Assembly (NCBI RefSeq): GCF_900091445.1
Contig: NZ_LT607733.1
Location: forward strand, 5,917,001 to 5,981,000
Direction of reading: 5' to 3'
From: Micromonospora echinofusca
GTDB lineage: Bacteria > Actinomycetota > Actinomycetes > Mycobacteriales > Micromonosporaceae
DNA: 64,000 nt
Position 1 is the first letter of the stretch; each line of letters begins with the position of its first letter. The notes beneath the pieces are model-generated. The model saw only the letters and a list, made by a program, of their open reading frames with translations, was not told where the DNA came from and searched no databases. Position numbers and translations under genes: made by a program. Shown here one piece after another: positions 58,255 to 64,000 of the stretch.

Positions 58255-59354
58255 GCCGCACCCGCCGCCGGCGCACCGGTCAGCTCCGCGACGATCCGCT
58301 GGCAGAGCGCGGCCAGCGGCCCCCGACCGTGCGCGGCGGGTGCCTCGCCCCGCTCCAGCCCACGGGTCAGCGCGGGTTCCGGGCGCAGCGTGCCGGCCAG
58401 CGGCAGCGCGAGCGCCCGGGCCACCTCCGCCGCGCCGAGGCGGCCCGGTGCCGGACCGCGCACGATCACCGACATCGCGGCGCAGTGCGGAGCGGCGGCG
58501 GCCACCACCCGGGCCGCAGCGGCGGTGGCCCGCAGCTCGGCCGGGACCACCACGTAGACCTGGTCCGCCGCCTGCAACGCGGTAACGGCCGCGTCGTCCA
58601 ACTGCCGAGGCAGGTCCACCACCACGAAGTCCCGGCCCCGCCGGGCGGCGTCGACGGTCGCGGCCATCGCCTGGGCGGGAAGGGCGAGCAGGTCGCCCCG
58701 GTCCCAGGAGAGCACCACCAGGTCGCCCCGGCTCGGCAGGGCCCGCACCAGCGCCGGCGCGTCCACCCGGCCGTCGGCGCCGGTCAGCGCCGGCCAGCGC
58801 AGCCCCTCCAGCTGCTCCCAGCCAAGCACCAGGTCGAGCCCGCCGCCAAGCGGGTCGGCGTCGACGAGCAGGGTGCGCAGCCGGGCCCGGGCGGCGGTGA
58901 CGGCGAGCCCGCCCGCCAGGATGCTCGCGCCGGCACCGCCCCGCCCGCCCAGGACGGCGACGATCCGGGCGCCGCCCCGCTCGACGCCCTCCGGCCCACA
59001 CTCGGCGAACCGGTCGACCAGCCAGGGCTCGGCGGCCGGCAGCGTCGCCACGTGCTCCGCGCCGATCAGCTCGGCAACCTGCCAGCCGGGGTCGAGCTCT
59101 CCGGACCGGCCGACCAGCACCATCCGGAGCCGCTGCGGCAACCGCGCCCGCAGGCAGGGCTGGGCCTGGTCGGCGCCGACCAGCACGAGCGGGGCAGGCA
59201 GCCAGCGGGTGCGGGCCGCGGCGGGGTCGGCGGCGAGTTCCACCTCGACGCCGCCCGCCGCGGCGAGTCGGAGCAGGTCGTCGAGCAGGTCGCCGTCCGA
59301 GGTGACGAGCAGCGGCAGGGGCCGGTGCGGCGGGACGGAGGTACGGGGTGGCAT
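58251..59354 (-). CDS. TadZ/Ssd-like ParA-family protein
   Basis: 367 residues from ATG 59354, with GGAGG six bases upstream. A receiver-like N-terminal half (LLVTSDGDLLDDLLRLAA) is followed by a MinD/ParA-type ATPase domain with a deviant Walker A, GGRGGAGAS (no lysine in the usual place), then LLVDADPLGGGLDLVLGWEQ. Matches the 'septum site determining' Rv3660c family, which heads the tad operon and is implicated in localisation of the apparatus. First gene of the tad operon; a 6C RNA lies upstream, as in mycobacteria. Confidence 0.88.
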   Translation of the reverse strand: MPPRTSVPPHRPLPLLVTSDGDLLDDLLRLAAAGGVEVELAADPAAARTRWLPAPLVLVGADQAQPCLRARLPQRLRMVLVGRSGELDPGWQVAELIGAEHVATLPAAEPWLVDRFAECGPEGVERGGARIVAVLGGRGGAGASILAGGLAVTAARARLRTLLVDADPLGGGLDLVLGWEQLEGLRWPALTGADGRVDAPALVRALPSRGDLVVLSWDRGDLLALPAQAMAATVDAARRGRDFVVVDLPRQLDDAAVTALQAADQVYVVVPAELRATAAAARVVAAAAPHCAAMSVIVRGPAPGRLGAAEVARALALPLAGTLRPEPALTRGLERGEAPAAHGRGPLAALCQRIVAELTGAPAAGAA

Positions 59355-59592
59355 CGCGGCCTCCAGCGGTCGGGGTTGCTGACCGAGACCCTGCTCCAGT
59401 GCCACCCCGGTCGCCGCCCTGTACCCACAGCCTGTGGACAACCGCGCGCCCTGTGGACAACGCCCGCCGGGCGAGTCGATCTGCTATGGACTCCGGCGGG
59501 CCGCACGCGCCCGCCCGGTCCGGAATCACCCCGGCTACCGCGCCGGCGGCGCGGGCTCCATGCGGGCCGTACGGATCGATAGTCTGCGCTGC

Positions 59593-59973
59593 ATGCATCG
59601 CAGTCGCGTGTACGCCGTCCTGATCGACACCCCTCGTGCCGAGGCTGCCCGGGCGGTGTCCTTCTGGTCGGGAGCCCTGGGTGTCCCAACCGAGTCCGAC
59701 CCGTCGTATCCGCAGTTCATCGGCCTGCATGACGCCCTGCCCGGGCTGGTCATCGCCGTGCAGGCGGTCGACGACGAGCCCCGTTTCCACCTCGACTTCG
59801 AGACCGACGACGTCGAGGCCGAGACCGCCCGCCTGGTCGCCCTCGGTGCCACCCGGGTGGCGCAGTGGCAGGAGTGCCGGGTGCTGCGCGTACCCGGTGG
59901 GCATCTGGTCTGCGTCCTGCCCGTGGAAAGCCCGCCGGAGGTCTTCGACGCGGAGGCCCGGACCTGGCCGTGA
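59593..59973 (+). CDS. VOC-family (glyoxalase/bleomycin-resistance fold) protein
   Basis: 126 residues from ATG 59593. It has a single vicinal-oxygen-chelate module: RAVSFWSGALGVPTESDPSYPQF, then FHLDFETDDVEAETARLVALGATRVAQWQECRVLRVPGGHLVCVLPVE. The HxD/E metal-ligand pattern is partly present (His, Glu, His). Substrate unknown. The ribosome binding site is weak. Lies between the tad operon and a recombinase remnant, so it may be accessory. Confidence 0.83.
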   Translation: MHRSRVYAVLIDTPRAEAARAVSFWSGALGVPTESDPSYPQFIGLHDALPGLVIAVQAVDDEPRFHLDFETDDVEAETARLVALGATRVAQWQECRVLRVPGGHLVCVLPVESPPEVFDAEARTWP

Positions 59974-60149
59974 CACCTGTGCCAGCACACCGAGAGCCGC
60001 CCGGCGAGCCGGCCCGTCGACGAGCAGATGCCGGGCATCGTTACGCCCGCCTTCGCAGGTTGTCGGCTTTCCTCGGCTGGGCGCTCTACGTCGCAGCGGG
60101 CATCGGGCTGAGGTGGTACCCGAAGTGGTGGTAGGCCAGAGCCGGCGTG

Positions 60150-60500
60150 CTCTGGCTGCCCTCGCTGGTGCGTTCCGGGCTGCTCGGCCAGGTCGTCAGC
60201 CCCGGCCCGCATCGGTCCCGCCCCGCTGGCCGGACCGGGATGGTGTCGAGTGGTCCGCCGAGTTCATCACCGAGCGGGAAGCAATCGTCTGCGTGGCGCC
60301 GAAGGCTGTCGGCGGAATGCGGTTCCACGATCTGAGACACGCCTACGCTACCTGGCCACCAACGGCGTCCCGATCAACCTGGTGCAGCGGGTCATGGGCC
60401 ACGAGCAGGCGTCAACGACGCTCAATCGTTATACGCACACCCCGGACGACTACGCCGCCCGGGTCCTGGTGGCCTACGGCCTCTCTGCTGCCTCCGGCCG
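60150..60500 (+). pseudogene. Decayed tyrosine-recombinase (phage integrase) C-terminal fragment
   Basis: Coding similarity runs through three frames. First, LVRSGLLGQVV (about 60160-60200). Then DGVEWSAEFITEREA leading to GGMRFHDLRHAYAT (60239-60352). Then YLATNGVPINLVQRVMGHEQASTTLNRYTHTPDDY (60349-60450). The Arg and His of HDLRH and the Tyr of NRYTH identify the integrase family. Two frameshifts and the missing N-terminus make it a remnant. The surrounding 59974-60150 stretch shows nothing else. It marks a past mobile-element insertion next to the 6C RNA. Confidence 0.8.
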
Positions 60501-60568
60501 AGAATCCGCCTCCGGAGAGCGGCCTCCATGGGGATTGAGACGACCTGCGGCCTGGGTAGAAGCGCTCC

Positions 60569-60690
60569 AAGGGGAAAGGGACGACCCCCGTCGGGGGGAG
60601 ACGGGGGTCGTCGAAGGTTCGGCTCCGGGGGGGTCGAGCCGAACCCACTCGGCGGTCACGGGGGGTGCAACCGCCGAGGGTCTGCCTGTT
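60569..60690 (-). ncRNA. 6C small RNA
   Basis: On the minus strand, two strong hairpins carry runs of six and seven cytosines in their loops. CTCGGCGGT/ACCGCCGAG (60678-60648) has loop C6; GGTTCGGCTC/GAGCCGAACC (60645-60616) has loop C7. A third, 12-bp hairpin (60611-60581; loop also C6) followed by CCCTTTCCCCTT acts as terminator. This is the definition of the actinobacterial 6C RNA (M. tuberculosis B11). Position and orientation agree: between the TadZ/Ssd gene and the HAD phosphatase, as B11 lies between Rv3660c and Rv3661. A TTGACG at 60722-60717 may be its -35 box. In mycobacteria the RNA targets mRNAs through its C-rich loops. Confidence 0.9.
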
Positions 60691-60891
60691 GTACGAGATG
60701 TGAACACTCGTCGCGTCGTCAAGTCTGCCTGAGCGGACCTGTATACGTCGAGTGGTGTCGCCTCCACTCCCTGCGAAATAATGTTCGCAGAGTGTGACCA
60801 TCGTCACTATGCGCGAGGGTGGGTGGGGGCCGGCCCGCAGGTCCGAGGGGTCGCCGGGCCCCGGGCACCCGCCGACCATAGACCATCCGGC

Positions 60892-60908
60892 TAGACTTTC
60901 GCGCCGTG
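60892..60908 (+). promoter_or_regulatory. Promoter of a probably leaderless HAD gene
   Basis: TAGACT at 60892-60897 is a good actinobacterial -10 box. The GTG start codon follows after 8 bases, at 60906, so transcription should start at or within a base or two of the start codon. No ribosome site is present, consistent with leaderless translation. Confidence 0.6.
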
Positions 60909-61712
60909 GGCCGAAGTGCCGCTTTCTTCGATCTGGACAAGACCGTCATCGCCAAGTCGAGCGCCCTGGCGTTCGGTCGGCCGTTCTACCGGGACGGCCT
61001 GATCACCCGGCGTGACGTGGTCAAGTCGGCGTACGCGCAGCTGATGTTCCGGCTGGGCGGCACCGACGAGCAGACCATGGCCAGGACCAGGGACTACCTC
61101 GCCGCGCTCTGCAAGGGCTGGCAGGTGGAACAGGTCCGCCAGATCGTCGCGGAGACGCTGCACGAGCTGATCAACCCTTACGTGTACGCCGAGGCCGCCG
61201 CTTTGATCGAGGAGCACCAGGCCGCCGGGCGGGACGTCGTCCTGGTCTCCGCCTCCGGCGAGGAGATGGTCCGACCGATCGGTGTGCTGCTCGGGATCAC
61301 CGACGTGATCGCCACCCGGATGGGCGTGGTCGACGGCCGCTACAGCGGCGAGGTCGAGTTCTACGCCGCCGGCCCGAGCAAGGTCGACGCGGTCGGCGAG
61401 CTGGCCGCCGAGCGCGGCTACGACCTGGCCGACTCGTACGCCTACTCCGACTCGTACAGCGATCGGCCGCTGCTGGAGTGCGTCGGCCACCCGTCGGTGG
61501 TCAACCCGGACCGGCAGCTGCGCCGGCTGGCGGTCGAGAACTCCTGGCCGGTGCTGGAGTTCCGGCACCCGATCCCGCTGGGGCGGCGGCTGCGCGAGCG
61601 CCCGGCCGTCCCGGTCGCCGCCGCGGCGCTGGGCGTGGGCGTCGGCGTGGCCATCGGCATCGCCTGGTACGGCCGCCACCGCCGCACCCGCACCGCCCCC
61701 GCGCCCGCCTGA
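60906..61712 (+). CDS. HAD-IB family phosphatase (SerB-like) with C-terminal membrane helix
   Basis: 268 residues from GTG 60906. Motif I is FFDLDKTVIAKSS (Asp9, Asp11), motif II LVSASGEEM, motif III Lys in GPSKVDAV and motif IV AYSDSYSDRPLL. A hydrophobic helix (VPVAAAALGVGVGVAIGIAW) and basic tail end the protein, suggesting membrane anchoring. It is the Rv3661 orthologue, in conserved position next to the 6C RNA. Streptomyces relatives are annotated as differentiation-associated HAD proteins; the substrate is not established. Confidence 0.9.
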   Translation: MGRSAAFFDLDKTVIAKSSALAFGRPFYRDGLITRRDVVKSAYAQLMFRLGGTDEQTMARTRDYLAALCKGWQVEQVRQIVAETLHELINPYVYAEAAALIEEHQAAGRDVVLVSASGEEMVRPIGVLLGITDVIATRMGVVDGRYSGEVEFYAAGPSKVDAVGELAAERGYDLADSYAYSDSYSDRPLLECVGHPSVVNPDRQLRRLAVENSWPVLEFRHPIPLGRRLRERPAVPVAAAALGVGVGVAIGIAWYGRHRRTRTAPAPA

Positions 61713-61816
61713 GCCCCGCCCGCGCCACGAGAACGGCGCCCGGCCCAGCCCGAGGACCGCGCGCGACCGCCCGAGCCGCGAGGACGGCGCCGACGACAAC
61801 GCGGGGACGGGCCGGC

Positions 61817-62563
61817 TCAGGCCGCCGCGAGGACCTCGTCGCCGATGGCGGTGAGCTGGTCGGCGCCCACCTCCACCGCCGCCATGTAGTGGCGCAGCCA
61901 GGAGCGCAGGCCGTCCGGGGTGCCGGTGGCGAAGGCGCCGGCCGAGCCGACGTACTCGGGCTCGCGCTCGTGGTGACCCACGTCCACGGCGAGCAGGCCC
62001 CGCGGGTCGAGCCCGCTGGACAGCAGCACCAGCCGGGCGGCGCCCCGGGCCACCACCCCGGACGGCCCGGCGAAGGGGCGCAGGTTCAGCAGCTCGCCGT
62101 GCACGACGGCGGCCAGCACCAGCGGCGAGACCTTCGTGCCACCGGCGACGAGCCCGGCCAGCGCGTCCAGCCGGGCGGCGACGACCGGGTCCGCCACCGG
62201 CCGGCCCAGCTCGGCCTCGCCGACGACGTCGCGGGCGGCGAGCACGTGCAGCCGGGCCAGCGCCTGCCGGGGCGCCTTCGGCCAGAGTTCAGACAGCCCG
62301 GGCAGCGCCCCGGCGACCCGCAGCGCGCCCTGCACCACCGGCTCGGTCACGGTTCCGGCGCGTACCGCCTCGCGCTCGCGGGCGTACCCCTCCAGGGCGG
62401 CGCTGGCCACCGCGGACCGGAGGCTGACCTCGGCCGCGACCTGGCCGCCGTGGCGGCGCAGCGCGCGGTGCCCCAGGGCCTGGTCGAACCGCTCGCGGGC
62501 CCGCTCGACGGCGGAGGCGATGTCGGCGAGCGCGAGCAGCGGGGCGAGCGGGTCAGCGGTCAC
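61817..62563 (-). CDS. Fic-fold protein with a degenerate catalytic motif
   Basis: 248 residues from GTG 62563. I read a Fic inhibitory helix motif, S-x3-E-G, at Ser54-Glu58-Gly59. The region that should hold the Fic signature HPFxxGNGRxxR instead reads R-P-F-A-G-P-S-G-V-V-A-R at 162-173: the catalytic His is Arg, and the acidic residue, Asn and first Arg are lost, while P, F, one G and the last R are kept. The protein is therefore probably not an AMP transferase. Orthologues (Rv3662c type) sit in the same place between the HAD and acs genes and are of unknown function. The Fic assignment is my inference from motif spacing. Confidence 0.72.
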   Translation of the reverse strand: MTADPLAPLLALADIASAVERARERFDQALGHRALRRHGGQVAAEVSLRSAVASAALEGYAREREAVRAGTVTEPVVQGALRVAGALPGLSELWPKAPRQALARLHVLAARDVVGEAELGRPVADPVVAARLDALAGLVAGGTKVSPLVLAAVVHGELLNLRPFAGPSGVVARGAARLVLLSSGLDPRGLLAVDVGHHEREPEYVGSAGAFATGTPDGLRSWLRHYMAAVEVGADQLTAIGDEVLAAA

Positions 62564-62817
62564 CCCGTCACGCTATCGACTGCCCGGCGCGACCCGCCGG
62601 CGAGCCGCCCGGAAGCGACCACCGCCACCCGCGGCCGGTCGGCCGGCGAGCCCTCCCGGACAAATGGCGTCGGCACGGCGGCCCGCGTCGCCGTCCGGCG
62701 CGCGGTGGGGGCCGCTCGGCGCGCGTCGGCCGGACCGGCGGTCGCCCGCACCGGCCGCCACGACTAACCTCGTGCCCTAGAGAGACGCAGGTCACCTGAG
62801 CGACGAGGGAGTACGGC

Positions 62818-64000
62818 ATGAGCGAGGCATTGGCAAATCTGCTGAACGAGACGCGCCAGTTCCCGCCGCCGGCCGAACTCGCCGCGAACGCCAACGTCAC
62901 CGCCGACGCGTACGCGGAGGCCGAAGCCGACCGACTGGCGTTCTGGGAGCGACAGGCCGGGCGGCTGACCTGGGCGCGGCAGTGGGACCAGGTGCTCGAC
63001 TGGTCGAAGCCGCCGTTCGCCAAGTGGTTCGTCGGCGGGCAGCTCAACGTGGCCTACAACTGCCTGGACCGGCACGTCGAGGCCGGGCTGGGCGACAAGG
63101 TCGCCATCCACTGGGAGGGCGAGCCGGGCGACACCCGGACCATCACGTACGCCGATCTGCACCGGCTGACCTGTCAGGCGGCGAACGCGCTGACCGACCT
63201 GGGCGTCTCCGCCGGCGACCGGGTGGCGATCTACCTGCCGATGGTGCCGGAAGCGGCGGTCGCGATGCTCGCCTGCGCCCGGATCGGTGCCACGCACAGC
63301 GTGGTCTTCGGCGGCTTCTCGGCCGACGCGTTGACCAACCGCATCCAGGACGCCAGCGCGAAGGTGGTGATCACCGCCGACGGCGGCTACCGCCGGGGCA
63401 AGCCGTCGGCGCTGAAGCCGACCGTGGACGAGGCGGTGGCGAACTGCCCGTCGATCGAGCACGTGCTGGTGGTCCGGCGTACCGGCGAGGAGGTCGCCTG
63501 GTCGGCGAAGGACCGCTGGTGGCACGAGACGGTCGAGACCGCGTCGGCCGAGCACGCCGCGCAGCCGTTCGACGCCGAGCACCCGCTGTTCATCCTCTAC
63601 ACCAGCGGCACCACGGCCCGCCCGAAGGGCATCCTGCACACCACGGGCGGCTACCTGACCCAGACGTCGTACACGACGCACGCGGTCTTCGACCTGAAGC
63701 CGGAGACCGACGTCTACTGGTGCACGGCCGACATCGGCTGGGTGACCGGGCACTCCTACATCGTCTACGGCCCGCTCTCCAACGGCGCCACCCAGGTGAT
63801 GTACGAGGGCACCCCGGACACCCCGCACAAGGGCCGGTTCTGGGAGATCGTCGGCAAGTACAAGGTCAGCATCCTCTACACCGCCCCGACGCTGATCCGC
63901 ACGATGATGAAGTGGGGCGACGACATCCCGGCCGGCTACGACCTGTCCTCGCTGCGGCTGCTGGGCAGCGTGGGCGAGCCGATCAACCCCGAGGCGTGGA
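62818..64000 (+). CDS. acs: Acetyl-CoA synthetase, N-terminal part
   Basis: 394 codons from ATG 62818, with GAGGGAG seven bases upstream; the gene runs off the right edge. ANL-superfamily signature: [11 protein letters not shown] near residue 260 (the usual Gly-Lys is Ala-Arg), [20 protein letters not shown], then [16 protein letters not shown], the standard ACS motifs. It converts acetate, ATP and CoA to acetyl-CoA. The lysine acetylation/AMP-forming C-terminal domain lies beyond the window. The genomic neighbourhood corresponds to that of Rv3667 in mycobacteria. Confidence 0.95.
   Translation, partial: MSEALANLLNETRQFPPPAELAANANVTADAYAEAEADRLAFWERQAGRLTWARQWDQVLDWSKPPFAKWFVGGQLNVAYNCLDRHVEAGLGDKVAIHWEGEPGDTRTITYADLHRLTCQAANALTDLGVSAGDRVAIYLPMVPEAAVAMLACARIGATHSVVFGGFSADALTNRIQDASAKVVITADGGYRRGKPSALKPTVDEAVANCPSIEHVLVVRRTGEEVAWSAKDRWWHETVETASAEHAAQPFDAEHPLFILYTSGTTARPKGILHTTGGYLTQTSYTTHAVFDLKPETDVYWCTADIGWVTGHSYIVYGPLSNGATQVMYEGTPDTPHKGRFWEIVGKYKVSILYTAPTLIRTMMKWGDDIPAGYDLSSLRLLGSVGEPINPEAW

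Noticed and set aside
58255..59988. A single large tadA reading frame extending to 59988
   Set aside because: The extension is antisense-frame shadow of the TadZ-like gene; ATG 58254 in the ATGA overlap starts a full-length TadA.
60578..60665. G-quadruplex cluster on the plus strand
   Set aside because: The G-runs are the complements of C-rich hairpin loops of the 6C RNA, which explains them better.

Overview
The window is high-GC actinomycete chromosome with pervasive G/C third positions and many GTG starts. It is most like Micromonospora or a relative. The support is the conserved topA / helicase / tad locus / 6C RNA / HAD phosphatase / acs gene order shared with other actinobacteria, the MFS-thymidylate kinase fusion and the ESX-type small proteins.

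Region 1 (1 to about 28.1 kb) is an accessory biosynthetic gene cluster. Seven minus-strand genes read right to left as one tightly coupled unit, and every junction overlaps by 4-7 bp: a carbamoyltransferase; an A-PCP-C-A-PCP NRPS; a PKS module ordered KS-AT-KR-DH-ACP; a 719-residue LanB-like (lantibiotic dehydratase N-domain) protein; a SbnB-like 2,3-diaminopropionate (Dap) synthase; a C-A-PCP-C-A-PCP NRPS; and a C-A-PCP-C-A... NRPS that runs off the left edge. A PRMT-like methyltransferase is transcribed divergently. At least six amino acids and one malonate would be incorporated. One A domain reads a textbook serine code, and SbnB plus the carbamoyltransferase suggest Dap or beta-ureidoalanine. 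No thioesterase, SbnA partner, MbtH protein, exporter or regulator is visible; these may lie left of base 1. The LanB-like protein inside the assembly-line operon is the most unusual element.

Region 2 (28.1-41.6 kb) starts at a tRNA-Thr(CGT) whose 3' end faces the cluster. It holds a membrane metallophosphoesterase, a PSP1/RicT protein, a YbaB/ESX-like trio, holB with the fused MFS-tmk, a PLP amino-acid racemase/aldolase-fold enzyme, a TetR regulator divergent from a sugar-lactone-oxidase-type flavoenzyme, and a DUF559/AbiEi-like nuclease gene flanked by two related long hairpins.

Region 3 (41.6-53.7 kb) holds topA, a lipoprotein, a K+-independent proton-pumping pyrophosphatase, an anti-sigma/STAS partner-switch pair, an MrfA/YprA-type helicase, a small protein coupled to an (RRRGGL)n repeat ORF, and a LURP-one/scramblase-fold protein.

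Region 4 (53.7-64 kb) is the tad pilus operon (TadZ-A-B-C, a 55-residue DUF4244 prepilin, two TadE-like proteins). It is followed by a VOC protein, a decayed tyrosine recombinase, the 6C small RNA, a HAD-IB phosphatase probably translated from a leaderless mRNA, a Fic-fold protein with a destroyed catalytic motif, and the 5' part of acetyl-CoA synthetase (acs).
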